64,000 nt of DNA from Desulfoscipio geothermicus DSM 3669 (GCF_900115975.1 NZ_FOYM01000002.1:114725-178724); one strand, 5' to 3'; shown: positions 1 to 8,697, numbered from the stretch's first letter. Made by a program: numbers and translations. Notes: generated from the sequence alone by a model not told the origin.

Positions 1-1
1 T

Positions 2-751
2 ATGACGGGCTTGTCCGCACAAATTCAGGCCATCGACGTTACCGCCAACAATGTTGCCAATATCAGCACACCCGGGTTTAAAAGACAATCTGTGGGTTTT
101 TCCGAACTGGTACGCCAGCGCATGGTAGACCAGGGGTTGCCGGTAACCCGGGAAAACGCCGACCGGGTCACCCAGGGGAGCGGAACCATGGTTTCTTCAA
201 CCAGACGACAATTTGCACCCGGCACCCACGTGTATACCGGCCGCAACCTTGATCTGGCCATTGCCGGCCGGGGATTTTTCCAGTTGACCGGGGAAAACGG
301 AGAAACTTTTTATACTCGGGATGGTGGTTTTACCATAGACAATGATGGAAGGATAACCAACACCCGGGGACTGGCGCTCCTGGACGGGGAACTGCCGCAA
401 AATTACAGCGATTTAATGATTGATGAAGCGGGCAGGGTCAGCTGCCGGGATGAAAACGGTGATCGAGTGGAAATCGGGCAAATTGAGTTGGCCGTTTTTG
501 ATAACCCCAACGGGCTGACTGCGGCGGGAGACAATCTATTTACCGCCGCACCCAACACTGAACCGGAAAGCATGGTACCCGGCGAGGAAGGCGTTGGGTC
601 CATCAAGCAGGGCTACCTGGAAAATTCAAACGTAGATATCGTTATGGAAATTCAGTTATTAATTGAAGCCCAGCGGTCTTTCCAATTAAATGCCAAATCG
701 ATGACCACTGTCGATCAGTTATGGAATATAACCAACAACCTTCAAAAGTAA
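2..751 (+). CDS. flgG: flagellar hook-basal body (rod) protein, FlgG family, 5' partial
   Basis: Distal-rod type structural protein of the flagellar basal body. The frame is open at the left window edge and the usual first ten or so residues (MIRSLYTAA-like) are missing, so the gene starts outside the window. The N-terminal flagellar rod motif is visible as TANNVANISTPGFKR, and the conserved C-terminus has GYLENSNVDIVMEIQ followed by a QRSFQLNAK heptad region that forms the axial coiled coil. It is first in a chain flgG-cheD-cheR-cheC-cheY-fliM-fliY with 18 bp before cheD. FlgF or the FlhO/FlhP paralogues cannot be excluded from sequence alone. Confidence 0.85.
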   Translation: MTGLSAQIQAIDVTANNVANISTPGFKRQSVGFSELVRQRMVDQGLPVTRENADRVTQGSGTMVSSTRRQFAPGTHVYTGRNLDLAIAGRGFFQLTGENGETFYTRDGGFTIDNDGRITNTRGLALLDGELPQNYSDLMIDEAGRVSCRDENGDRVEIGQIELAVFDNPNGLTAAGDNLFTAAPNTEPESMVPGEEGVGSIKQGYLENSNVDIVMEIQLLIEAQRSFQLNAKSMTTVDQLWNITNNLQK

Positions 752-769
752 ACAAATACAGGTGATGCA

Positions 770-1270
770 ATGCAACCGGCAAATAATATTGAGGATATTC
801 ACATCGGTATCGGTGAATACAAAGTTGCCAGGAGCCCGGGACGGCTGGTAACGCTGGGACTGGGATCCTGTGTGGGAGTAAGCCTGTGGGATCCGTTGAG
901 CAAAATAGGCGGACTGTTGCATGTAATGTTACCTAATAGCAGAGATTTTACAAAAATCAACAAAAAAGAGAAATATGCCGATTTGGGCATACCGTTGATT
1001 GTCAAGGATATGGTCAGGCAGGGAGCCGACCGGAACAGGCTCCAGGCCAAATTGGTGGGCGGCGCACAGATGTTCACCGGCGTGGATAAAAAACAATTGT
1101 TTAATATTGGTGAACGGAACGTGGAAGTTTCCCGTAAAGTTTTGAAAGAACTTTCTATACATATTGTCAGTGAAGATGTTGGTGGAAACAAAGGCCGGAC
1201 CATGTACCTGAATCTTGCTACCGGTGAAGTGCTGATCAAAACGCTTGGGAAAAACCTGAAGGTGATTTAA
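770..1270 (+). CDS. cheD: chemoreceptor glutamine deamidase CheD
   Basis: Deamidates glutamines in methyl-accepting chemotaxis proteins and, in Bacillus-type systems, partners with CheC in adaptation. The 166-residue length fits the family. The catalytic cysteine lies in GLGSCVGV (around residue 30), the histidine in GGLLHVMLP, and the family motif VGGAQMF is near residue 100. The start codon is an ATG at 770 shortly after the flgG stop. The gene abuts cheR (stop at 1270, cheR ATG at 1271), which suggests translational coupling. Acts in the cytoplasm at receptor arrays. Confidence 0.93.
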   Translation: MQPANNIEDIHIGIGEYKVARSPGRLVTLGLGSCVGVSLWDPLSKIGGLLHVMLPNSRDFTKINKKEKYADLGIPLIVKDMVRQGADRNRLQAKLVGGAQMFTGVDKKQLFNIGERNVEVSRKVLKELSIHIVSEDVGGNKGRTMYLNLATGEVLIKTLGKNLKVI

Positions 1271-2041
1271 ATGGACTTTAATGCATTTAAAAACGGAGTA
1301 ATGGCCTTTTTCCACCTGGATTTACATAGTTACAAGGAAAAACAGCTGCGCCGCCGGCTTGATTCATATTTAACCAAATTGAAACTTGGCAGTTACCGGG
1401 AATTATATAACCGGTTAGTTGAAAACAGAGATTGTTATGAAAAATTCTTGGATTACCTGACTATAAATGTCTCGGAATTTTTTCGGGATCCCCAAAGGTT
1501 TAAAGAATTACAGAACATATACATACCGGAACTTTTTAAAACCCGTAATAGAGTAAAAATCTGGAGCGCCGCCTGTTCCAACGGGTCGGAACCTTATTCC
1601 ATCGCAATTATTACGGAGGAACTGGGGCTTGCAGCCAGAAGTAATATTGAAGCCACCGATATTGACCGCCAAATTTTAAAAAAGGCCATGGCGGGCAGCT
1701 ATGGCCAGGAAAGTATTAAAAATGTAAGTCCTGAAAGACTGGATCGTTTTTTTACCAGGCAAGGGAATGTTTATATATTAAAAAATATTATTAAAAATAA
1801 AGTTGTATTTCGTTACCATAACTTGCTGGCCAATGATTACCGGAAAGGCTACGATTTGATTGTTTGTCGTAATGTAACCATATACTTTACCAGGGAGGCC
1901 CAGGATGAAATATATAAGAAATTCAGTCATTCTCTGAATGCCGGTGGAATTTTGTTCATCGGCGGCAGCGAAATGATCTTTAATTATAAAGAATTTGGTT
2001 TTCAGAAATTATCGCCTTGTTTTTATAAAAAAGTAAATTGA
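1271..2041 (+). CDS. cheR: chemotaxis protein methyltransferase CheR
   Basis: S-adenosylmethionine-dependent methylation of glutamates on chemoreceptors. The 256-residue protein has the all-helical N-terminal CheR domain (residues about 5-70, rich in basic residues: YKEKQLRRRLDSY) and a Rossmann-like SAM domain with WSAACSNGSEPYSIAI (about residue 95), a close match to the family WSAGCSxGEEPYSLA, then ATDID and DLIVCRNVTIYF near the end. It follows cheD without a gap and its stop is 26 bp before the chosen cheC start. Confidence 0.95.
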   Translation: MDFNAFKNGVMAFFHLDLHSYKEKQLRRRLDSYLTKLKLGSYRELYNRLVENRDCYEKFLDYLTINVSEFFRDPQRFKELQNIYIPELFKTRNRVKIWSAACSNGSEPYSIAIITEELGLAARSNIEATDIDRQILKKAMAGSYGQESIKNVSPERLDRFFTRQGNVYILKNIIKNKVVFRYHNLLANDYRKGYDLIVCRNVTIYFTREAQDEIYKKFSHSLNAGGILFIGGSEMIFNYKEFGFQKLSPCFYKKVN

Positions 2042-2067
2042 AGTGGTGTTGTGAAAGGATTGATGAT

Positions 2068-2688
2068 ATGGGCGAGCCCAGTAATTTATCTGAACTACAT
2101 ATGGATGCACTGCGGGAAATCAGCAATATCGGGCTGGGGCACGCGGCCACCTCACTGGCGGAGATGCTGGACAGTAAAATAGGCATTGGGGTGCCGCAAA
2201 CCGACTTCATTTCCTTTGAAAAAGTGATTGAAATAATTGGTGGTTATGAGGAACTGGTGTCATGTGTCAGCCTGAAACTGGAGGGCGACATAAAAGGGAT
2301 TGTCTTATATATTTTTAACGAAACCAGTACTTACAGCCTGGTGGACATGCTAATGGGCTTGGAGGATGGGACTACGTCCGAACTGGATGATATTGCCACG
2401 TCCACCATCAACGAAATCGGCAATATTTTAACCGGTTCTTTCATTTCGGCCATAGGTAATTTTACGAATTTAAAAGTTTTTCCTTCTACGCCGATATTTG
2501 CCTTCGACATGCTGGCGGCCGTATTTACCTCTTTGATCATCGTCAGTGACCAACCGGAGGGAGATAATGTATTAATTATCGAAACAGAAATATTCAGAGA
2601 CGATAAAAAAGTCAATGGCTATTTTTTCCTGCTGTCGGAACCGGCTTCCATTAAAAAATTATTTGTTGCTTTGGGTATAGATGCATAA
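2068..2688 (+). CDS. cheC: CheY-P phosphatase CheC
   Basis: Dephosphorylates CheY-P and interacts with CheD. Two copies of the CheC phosphatase helix are present: LREISNIGLGHAATSLAEML near the N-terminus and ATSTINEIGNILTGSF in the middle, each with the conserved Glu and Asn spaced by three. The frame is open back to 2038 (TTG), but a GAAAGGA ribosome binding site at 2053-2059 points to ATG 2068, giving 206 residues, the normal size for CheC. The gene overlaps the first bases of the next open frame but not the chosen cheY start. Confidence 0.92.
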   Translation: MGEPSNLSELHMDALREISNIGLGHAATSLAEMLDSKIGIGVPQTDFISFEKVIEIIGGYEELVSCVSLKLEGDIKGIVLYIFNETSTYSLVDMLMGLEDGTTSELDDIATSTINEIGNILTGSFISAIGNFTNLKVFPSTPIFAFDMLAAVFTSLIIVSDQPEGDNVLIIETEIFRDDKKVNGYFFLLSEPASIKKLFVALGIDA

Positions 2689-2707
2689 TCAGAACGGAGG
2701 GAAAAAA

Positions 2708-3073
2708 ATGTCTATAAAAATTCTTATAGTTGATGATGCAACCTTTATGCGCATGATGATCAAGAACATCGTTACCAAAAACGGCTTCGAGGTTGTCGGC
2801 GAAGCAGAAAACGGCGCCCAGGCCGTAAAAATGTATGAGGATATAAAGCCCGACCTGGTCACCATGGATATAACCATGCCGGAAATGGACGGTATTGAAA
2901 GTGTCAAAGCCATCAAAAAAATTGACCCCGGCGCCAGGATTATCATGTGCAGCGCCATGGGGCAGCAGTCGATGGTTATGGAGGCCATTCAGGCCGGCGC
3001 CATGGACTTTATCGTCAAGCCGTTCAAACAGGACAGAATTCTACAGGCCATTGAAAGGGTTATGAACAGGTAA
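2708..3073 (+). CDS. cheY: chemotaxis response regulator CheY
   Basis: Single-domain receiver of 121 residues that carries the chemotaxis signal to the flagellar switch. The acidic pair is D9-D10, the phospho-acceptor is D54 (VTMDITMPEMDG), followed by CSAMGQQ with the conserved Ser, and the conserved Lys in IVKPF. Start chosen at ATG 2708 because a strong ACGGAGGGA site precedes it at 2694-2702; the open frame extends upstream to 2681. Its location beside cheC, fliM and fliY, the switch proteins it binds or is dephosphorylated by, fits the role. Confidence 0.96.
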   Translation: MSIKILIVDDATFMRMMIKNIVTKNGFEVVGEAENGAQAVKMYEDIKPDLVTMDITMPEMDGIESVKAIKKIDPGARIIMCSAMGQQSMVMEAIQAGAMDFIVKPFKQDRILQAIERVMNR

Positions 3074-3089
3074 TTTTTGGGGGAGAAAA

Positions 3090-4085
3090 ATGCAGGAAAT
3101 CCTTTCACAGGGGGAAATTGACTCTTTATTACAAGCATTAAACACAGGCAGCATCCCGGTACAGGAAATTGAGACGACCGGCGAAATGGCTAAGGTTAAA
3201 AGCTACGATTTTCGCAGGCCCAACAAATTTTCTAAGGAGCACTTGAGGACCCTGGAGATGCTGCACCAGCATTATGCCAGGCATTTATCCAGTTTCTTGT
3301 CCGGGTATTTGCGCACCAATATCAATATTGAGCTGGCTTCAGTGAGCCAGATTATTTTTGATGAATTTATTCGTTCCATACCGACGCCCACAATACTGAC
3401 CGTTTTTGACTTATTGCCCCTTAACGGTTCGGCTATCATGGAGGCCAACACCGGTTTCATATTTCCCATTATCGATCTGCTGTTCGGGGGAAACGGTTCA
3501 ACCGGTGACTTAAACAGGGAACTGACTGATATTGAAACCCAGGTAACCAAAAAAATTGTGGCCCGCATGCTGGAATACCTGGTTCCAACCTGGCAGGATA
3601 TATTCGAAATCAAGCCGGAGGTACGCTCCATAGAAACCAACCCCCGCCTTCAACAGTTGTATTCGCCCAACGAAGTTGTGGCGCTGTTGACATTTACAGT
3701 TACGCTGGGTGAAAATGACCAGGGTATGATCAACCTTTGCCTGCCTTATATAATGTTGGATCCGGTTATTGCCAAGCTTTCGGTGCGCCAGCAATTTATC
3801 AGGCAGTTTTCTTCGACACAGGAAGATAATACTAAAAATATCGCTTACTGGTTGAACCGGTGTGAGGTGGATATTACTGCCGTCCTTGGCGACGCCGGTA
3901 TCACGGTGGAGGATTTTTTACAGATCCAACAGGGCGATGTTATTGTACTGGATAAAAACATCAACAGCGACCTGGATGTTCTTGTGGGAGACAATTTAAA
4001 ATTTGGCGCGCAGGTGGGAGCAGTAGGAGACAATTTGGCCATCCAAATTGTTTCACTTATTGAAAGGGAAGATAGTAATGAGTGA
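3090..4085 (+). CDS. fliM: flagellar motor switch protein FliM
   Basis: C-ring switch component that binds CheY-P and reverses motor rotation. The N-terminal CheY-docking peptide LSQGEIDSLLQAL occupies residues 5-17. A CheC-like middle domain and a C-terminal SpoA (FliN-like) domain (about residues 255-325, with VEDFLQIQQGDVIVLD) follow. Length 331 matches FliM. RBS GGGGGAG precedes ATG 3090. The end overlaps fliY by 8 bp (ATGAGTGA), so the two switch proteins are probably translationally coupled. Confidence 0.95.
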   Translation: MQEILSQGEIDSLLQALNTGSIPVQEIETTGEMAKVKSYDFRRPNKFSKEHLRTLEMLHQHYARHLSSFLSGYLRTNINIELASVSQIIFDEFIRSIPTPTILTVFDLLPLNGSAIMEANTGFIFPIIDLLFGGNGSTGDLNRELTDIETQVTKKIVARMLEYLVPTWQDIFEIKPEVRSIETNPRLQQLYSPNEVVALLTFTVTLGENDQGMINLCLPYIMLDPVIAKLSVRQQFIRQFSSTQEDNTKNIAYWLNRCEVDITAVLGDAGITVEDFLQIQQGDVIVLDKNINSDLDVLVGDNLKFGAQVGAVGDNLAIQIVSLIEREDSNE

Positions 4086-5457
4086 AAATAAACTGTTACA
4101 GCAGGATGAGATAGATACTTTGTTAAAGTCCGCCGATAAAGGTGGGCAAGAGCAACCCGAAAACACTGCCGATAAGGAATTAAATCAGGACGATATTGAT
4201 GCCCTTATTCGAGCGGCGCAAAACGGCGGGCAGCAACCGGCCCAAGCGGATGATGACAAGGAACTGCAGCAGGATGATATTGACGCTTTGATCAGGGCAG
4301 CCCAAAACGGCGGGCAGGACCAGCCGGATGACGGCGACGGCGGGCAGGAAAATCAGTCCGATGATCCTCCGAAAGACGAAGCGCAGCCCGACCTGACCGT
4401 GGAAGAAAAGGACGCGCTGGGTGAGATAGGCAACATCGCCATGGGTGCCGCGGCCACCACCCTGTCCCAGCTTTTGAACAAACGGGTGCAGATCACCAGC
4501 CCGAAAGTGCTTGTAACCAGTCAAAAGAGTTTTTTTGACCAGTTTAATGTTCCTTACCTGGTTATTAAAGTAAAATTCAAAGAAGGTTTTAACGGTTATA
4601 ACGTATTGGTCATCAAAATGCAGGATGCTATTGTCATGGCCAACCTAATGATGGGCGGTGATGGCACCGAACTGCCGGATGAGATTTCTGAAATGGAGAT
4701 CAGCGCCGCCGCGGAAGCAATGAACCAGATGATTGGCACGGCCTCAACCTCCTTAGCCGACCTGCTGGAAAGAAACTTCAATATCATGCCGCCGGAGACC
4801 AGCATGGTGCAGGAAACGGAAAAAATGAACATGTCTTTGCCCTTCGGCGACCCTATAGTGGTTACTTACTTTAACATGAACATTGAAAATCTTTTGGACA
4901 CCAAAATCATACAGGTGCTTGATATACAAACGGCCAGTGAACAGGCTGAACTGCTCTGGAAGAGATATGGAGCTATGGACGAAGATGAAGAAACCCAGCA
5001 CGCAGCGCCAGAGCAGCCCGCGCCGCAAGAAGCGCCCGGTGATTACTCGGCACAGTTACCGGAAAACGACACTGTGGCATCTGACTGGGCGCAGACTTCG
5101 TCAGACGCCCCCGCGCAAAGCCGGGACAGCAGCGACCCCAACCATGTACCGACCCGGGCGAGGGAAAGGGTATACCATGCCATGCAAGTTGACCCTGAAA
5201 AATTGAACATGCTGCTGGATATTCCCCTGAAAGTTTCCGTGGTGCTGGGCCGGGCCAGAAAACAGATTAAGGAAGTGCTGCAAATGACCCCGGGGGCCAT
5301 TGTGGAACTGGAAACCCTGGTTGACGAGCCGGTGGACATTCTGGTGAACGGCAAACTGGTTGCCAAGGGAGAAATTGTGGTGGTCAACGAAAACTTCGGC
5401 GTTAAAATTACCAACATCATCTCTACCAGGGAAAGAATCAACAGCCTAGGGAAATAA
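4078..5457 (+). CDS. fliY: flagellar motor switch phosphatase FliY with three tandem EIDALL-type motifs
   Basis: C-ring protein that combines a CheC-type CheY-P phosphatase domain with a FliN/SpoA domain. Residues 1-80 contain three near-identical docking-like motifs, QQDEIDTLL, NQDDIDALI and QQDDIDALI, at an exact 28-residue spacing. The phosphatase helices are EKDALGEIGNIAMGAA (about 111) and EISAAAEAMNQM (about 207). A Pro/Gln/Asp-rich linker (about 295-360) leads to the SpoA domain (LLDIPLKVSVVLGRA to the end). Start is ATG 4078 behind GAAAGGGAAG; the frame is open to 4048. At 459 residues it is longer than Bacillus FliY because of the repeats and the linker. Confidence 0.94.
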   Translation: MSENKLLQQDEIDTLLKSADKGGQEQPENTADKELNQDDIDALIRAAQNGGQQPAQADDDKELQQDDIDALIRAAQNGGQDQPDDGDGGQENQSDDPPKDEAQPDLTVEEKDALGEIGNIAMGAAATTLSQLLNKRVQITSPKVLVTSQKSFFDQFNVPYLVIKVKFKEGFNGYNVLVIKMQDAIVMANLMMGGDGTELPDEISEMEISAAAEAMNQMIGTASTSLADLLERNFNIMPPETSMVQETEKMNMSLPFGDPIVVTYFNMNIENLLDTKIIQVLDIQTASEQAELLWKRYGAMDEDEETQHAAPEQPAPQEAPGDYSAQLPENDTVASDWAQTSSDAPAQSRDSSDPNHVPTRARERVYHAMQVDPEKLNMLLDIPLKVSVVLGRARKQIKEVLQMTPGAIVELETLVDEPVDILVNGKLVAKGEIVVVNENFGVKITNIISTRERINSLGK

Positions 5458-5516
5458 AAAGGGGACTGGCTCCGATTCGTTTTGTGAATCGGTGCCTGTC
5501 CCCTTTTTGCCTGACC
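5456..5516. terminator. palindromic repeat copy 1 acting as bidirectional terminator
   Basis: Near-perfect inverted repeat: AAAAAGGGGACTGGCTCCG then ATTCGTTTTGTGAAT then CGGTGCCTGTCCCCTTTTT. It lies between the converging fliY (+) and DUF1015 gene (-), with A-run and T-run flanks that suit termination on both strands. The same sequence family recurs at 36281-36336 and 40766-40816. A partial echo (CTGACCCCTTTTATTTT) follows at 5511. Confidence 0.8.
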
Positions 5517-5532
5517 CCTTTTATTTTGCTCC

Positions 5533-6843
5533 TTAAAACTTGTTTATAACCAGGCCGGTGATCAGCTTGGGGTAAAAGAAGGTGGATTTTTGCGGCATCT
5601 TTTCTCCTTTGGCCGCCACTTCGGTAACTTCGGCGATCAGGGTGGGGTTCATTAAAAAGGCCATGTTGCACCGGCCCTCATCCACCGCTAGCACCGCTTC
5701 CTTCTCATCCCTGGTGTATTTTACCGCCTCGCCGCCCGCCAGTGCTTCCCGGTTAATACCCAGAATATTTTCCAGGATTAAATTTTGCAACACAGAGACA
5801 TCCAGGCTTCGCCAGGCCTTGGACCGACCGGCAGGCATTTTGCTGTCCAACAAACTTTCATCCTTGAGCAGCAGGCTGAAAAACTCCCCTTTGCCGGTAT
5901 ACAGGCCGAAAACCTGCCGGTGCGCTGTATTACCCTTGCCCTTGATCCCTGCCAGATTAAACATAACCTCGGTAACCCGGCTCACTTCGGAATACGGCAG
6001 TTTTTCCACAATAAAATCTTCCCGTAGAGCGGCAAGCAGCTCGAGGCCATCCAAAGCGCCGTTTAACACCAACCGGTGGGTGGGTAATATCACCAGGCCC
6101 GGGTCGTAAAGGTTGACCAGCGTCATCATCACGTAAGCGGCGGCGGGTTTATCCGGATTTTCCCGGGCGTATTTCAGTGCGGTTTCGTAGCGGTGATGCC
6201 CGTCGGCAATTAAAATGCGCTGTGCCTCCATCAGCCTCTGCACTTCCCGCTGTACCGCGGTATCCTTGATTACCCATAGCCGGTGCCCGTTCCCCTGTTC
6301 ATCGGTAAAATCAATGGCCGGAGGCAAATCCCGAAATGCTCTTAACAGCAAATCATCAATTTTACGCGCCGGATCGCTAAACAACCCGAAAATGGGGCTG
6401 AAATTGGCCCGGCAGGCTTGCATCAGGGCCAGGCGGTCAGCTTTGTGCTTGGGCATGGTTTCCTCGTGCGGCAGGACAACCCCGTTTTCGTAAGGCTCCA
6501 ATTTAACACAGCAAATAAAGCCGCTGCGTACCAGGGTTTGATCCCCGACGTTAAACTGCTGCTGGTAAAGATAAAGGGCTGGCTCGTCTTCCTGACGCAG
6601 CACGCCTTCGGCCTGCCAGCGACGAAAAAAGTCCGCCGCCCGCGTGTAACGGTTATCCGTATCGTTATCCGCAGGAAACTTTTTACCGTATTCCAACCGG
6701 ATTATATTGTACGGGCTCCGGCGGTAGTATGCTTCCTGCGCGGCAGCGTCAATCACATCGTAAGGCGGGGTAACCAGGTCCTTGATGTCCCCGGCCTTAT
6801 CTTCATCATAGCGCAATCCCTTGAGGGGAATAATGGTGGCCAT
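5533..6843 (-). CDS. DUF1015 family protein
   Basis: A 436-residue soluble protein of the DUF1015 (COG4198) family, recognised from the N-terminus TPPYDVIDAAAQEAYY and the motif IADGHHRYETALKYA (about residue 215). The biochemical role is not established, and I assign none. ATG 6843 follows directly after the TAA of the MazG-like gene (TAAATG), so the two form a minus-strand pair and are probably translated together. No signal peptide or membrane segment is visible. Ends head-to-head with the repeat/terminator at 5456-5516. Confidence 0.85.
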   Translation of the reverse strand: MATIIPLKGLRYDEDKAGDIKDLVTPPYDVIDAAAQEAYYRRSPYNIIRLEYGKKFPADNDTDNRYTRAADFFRRWQAEGVLRQEDEPALYLYQQQFNVGDQTLVRSGFICCVKLEPYENGVVLPHEETMPKHKADRLALMQACRANFSPIFGLFSDPARKIDDLLLRAFRDLPPAIDFTDEQGNGHRLWVIKDTAVQREVQRLMEAQRILIADGHHRYETALKYARENPDKPAAAYVMMTLVNLYDPGLVILPTHRLVLNGALDGLELLAALREDFIVEKLPYSEVSRVTEVMFNLAGIKGKGNTAHRQVFGLYTGKGEFFSLLLKDESLLDSKMPAGRSKAWRSLDVSVLQNLILENILGINREALAGGEAVKYTRDEKEAVLAVDEGRCNMAFLMNPTLIAEVTEVAAKGEKMPQKSTFFYPKLITGLVINKF

Positions 6844-7188
6844 TTATTTTTCCTCCCGTATTTTTTTTCTGGTCCATCTATGCGCATCGCGCTTTCTGTA
6901 CTTATTCATCATTTTTTTAAAAGCCTCGCCCAGGTCAATACCCAGGGAATTGGCGTAACAGATAATAATGAATAATATGTCGGCCAGTTCAAGTTCCAAG
7001 TCGCCTTCGGGCTCCCCGGGCTTTTTTGGCTTGGCACCGTAGCGGTGGTTTATTTCCCTGGCCAATTCGCCCACTTCTTCGGTAAGGCGGGCCAGCATGG
7101 CCAGCGGCGGCCAGTAACCTTCTTCAAACTGCCCGATCCAGCGATCGACTTCCTGCTGCATATCCTTTATATCCAAGGTCTGTTGCAC
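6844..7188 (-). CDS. MazG-like nucleotide pyrophosphohydrolase
   Basis: Small (about 110 residues) all-alpha NTP pyrophosphohydrolase of the MazG superfamily. The Mg-binding residues are seen in RLTEEVGELAREI and ELELADILFII (ExxE ... ExxD pattern). Such proteins hydrolyse (d)NTPs to NMP and pyrophosphate, usually as house-cleaning enzymes. The start is uncertain: GTG 7188 sits only one base from an AAGGAGG at 7190-7196, while TTG 7176 is 13 bases from it. Related in fold to HisE, but it is not in the histidine operon and its sequence is MazG-like. Followed immediately by the DUF1015 gene. Confidence 0.85.
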   Translation of the reverse strand: MQQTLDIKDMQQEVDRWIGQFEEGYWPPLAMLARLTEEVGELAREINHRYGAKPKKPGEPEGDLELELADILFIIICYANSLGIDLGEAFKKMMNKYRKRDAHRWTRKKIREEK

Positions 7189-7324
7189 TCCTCCTTGATT
7201 TTACAACAGTACTATTTTAACACAACGGGGGTTTAAAAAACAGGATCCCCCTGCCAAAAGGAATATTTCCTTTCCACAGCCAGTATAAATTTTACATGAA
7301 ATATAGAATGAGGAGTGTATTAAT

Positions 7325-8023
7325 ATGGTGAAACCGCGCTGGCTGGTGGTCAATAAAAAAAAGATGCTGGGTATGGTTGTGATGATTTTGTTGCTGGCGG
7401 GACTGTACCGGGGCACCACCGCCTACTATACCCGGGTAAACGTACCGCCGGAGGAACTTGTGGCCGCCGCTCTGGAAAATACTTTGAACAGCACTTCTTG
7501 CCGGTTCAGTATATTGGTAAAGACAGGTGAAAGCGTTATCTCCAATGTCCAGGGTGAAAGGGTGGCGCCAAACAGCGTCCATATCAGCGGCACCATGCAG
7601 GATATGCCCGTGGAATTCATTCATGCCGGTGATGAAACATTTATCAAGGGATACTGGTCCGATAACTGGACCAGTCTAAAGGGTAACAAAATGGCCGAAT
7701 CCGAATTGTTCATCACGGAATTCAACCCGCTGGGCACCTTTAATTTTAAAGACATTCCGTACATCAAAACCATTAAAACGGAAGAGTTCAAAGGCACAAA
7801 AATGAAGGTGCTGGAACTCAGGCCCATCGTGCAGAACTCCCTGATGGAATTAAACTACGAAAACTTTATATATCGCGTTTGGATAGACCCCAAGCAACAG
7901 TTGATCCGCAAGTCGCATATTCAGGCCGGCGGCAAGAACGGTAAAAAAGATAAGCTGGAAATCACCTTAGAACTTTGGGATTACAACAAGCAGATAACCA
8001 TCACCCCGCCCGACGTTTCGTGA
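7325..8023 (+). CDS. membrane-anchored protein of unknown function, LolA/LppX-like fold possible
   Basis: 232 residues with a basic N-terminus (MVKPRWLVVNKKK), one hydrophobic segment (about residues 14-30) that should act as an uncleaved anchor or signal, and an extracytoplasmic beta-rich domain (GTMQDMPVEFIHAGDETFIKGYW... YRVWIDPKQQLIRKSHIQAG). This pattern resembles outer-membrane-lipoprotein-sorting-like or LppX/LprG-like proteins that bind lipids, but there is no lipobox cysteine and the similarity is by eye only. RBS GAGGAG precedes ATG 7325. Divergent from the MazG-like gene. Confidence 0.7.
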   Translation: MVKPRWLVVNKKKMLGMVVMILLLAGLYRGTTAYYTRVNVPPEELVAAALENTLNSTSCRFSILVKTGESVISNVQGERVAPNSVHISGTMQDMPVEFIHAGDETFIKGYWSDNWTSLKGNKMAESELFITEFNPLGTFNFKDIPYIKTIKTEEFKGTKMKVLELRPIVQNSLMELNYENFIYRVWIDPKQQLIRKSHIQAGGKNGKKDKLEITLELWDYNKQITITPPDVS

Positions 8024-8053
8024 TAGGTTTTCTAGGCCGGTTACCGGCAGTTT

Positions 8054-8095
8054 ATAAAGCTTGTCGTTGTACGGGCGTACCGCGGCAAGCTTTAT
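8054..8095. repeat. perfect 10-bp inverted repeat upstream of hpt promoter
   Basis: ATAAAGCTTG (8054-8063) is repeated inverted as CAAGCTTTAT (8086-8095); the interior carries a second small palindrome GTACGGGCGTAC. It could terminate the upstream gene (T-rich TTTATATT follows) or serve as an operator, since the hpt -35 element starts two bases later. Confidence 0.6.
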
Positions 8096-8096
8096 A

Positions 8097-8126
8097 TTGA
8101 CAACAATTCACGCACTTTGTTATAAT
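8097..8126 (+). promoter_or_regulatory. sigma-A promoter of hpt
   Basis: Consensus -35 TTGACA at 8097-8102, 18-bp spacer, consensus -10 TATAAT at 8121-8126. The predicted start is about 25 bp before the hpt TTG codon. Confidence 0.85.
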
Positions 8127-8157
8127 AACCCAGATTTTGACGTAGGGGGAAACGCAA

Positions 8158-8697
8158 TTGCATCCGGATGTAGAAAAAGTATTACTATCTACCGCAGAAT
8201 TAAAGAATAAAGTTACCGAACTGGGCCAAATATTATCCCGGGATTACGCCGGCAAAAATCTGCTGGCGGTGGGCATATTAAAAGGGGCCATGGTCTTTAT
8301 GGCCGACCTGATCAGGAACATTTCCGTTGATGTGCAGATTGACTTTATGGCGGTTTCCAGCTACGGGGCCTCCAGTAAATCAACGGGTGTCGTACGTATA
8401 ATGAAGGACCTGGAGCAAAACATCGAAGGTCGGCATGTGTTGATCGTGGAAGATATAGTGGATACCGGTTTGACCCTGAATTACCTGCTGGAAATTTTAA
8501 AAGCTCGGGAACCGGCCAGCGTGCGTGTTTGCACGCTGCTGGACAAGCCCTCCAGGCGGGAAGTGGACGTATCGGTGAACTACAATGGCTTTTCCATCCC
8601 CGATGAGTTCGTGGTGGGCTATGGTCTTGATTACAACGAAAAGTACCGCAACCTGCCGGAAATATACGTGCTTAAAAAGGAAGTTTATCAGAAATAG
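8158..8697 (+). CDS. hpt: hypoxanthine phosphoribosyltransferase
   Basis: Purine salvage: converts hypoxanthine or guanine plus PRPP to IMP or GMP. The type I PRT PRPP-binding motif is VLIVEDIVDTGLTLNYL (about residues 98-114), and LLDKPSRREVDV with VGYGLDYNEKYRNLP near the end is typical of Hpt. Length 179. The start is TTG 8158, eight bases after AGGGGG. It is next to guaA and upstream of the de novo operon, so salvage, GMP synthesis and de novo IMP synthesis are clustered. Confidence 0.96.
   Translation: MHPDVEKVLLSTAELKNKVTELGQILSRDYAGKNLLAVGILKGAMVFMADLIRNISVDVQIDFMAVSSYGASSKSTGVVRIMKDLEQNIEGRHVLIVEDIVDTGLTLNYLLEILKAREPASVRVCTLLDKPSRREVDVSVNYNGFSIPDEFVVGYGLDYNEKYRNLPEIYVLKKEVYQK

Noticed and set aside
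6418..6975. Plus-strand open frame opposite the DUF1015 and MazG-like genes
   Set aside because: Overlaps two clearly conserved minus-strand genes; His/Val/Gln-rich mirror composition and no RBS.
6844..7188. MazG-like gene as the missing hisE
   Set aside because: Motif spacing and neighbours are MazG-like, and it lies about 13 kb from the his operon beside a DUF1015 gene.
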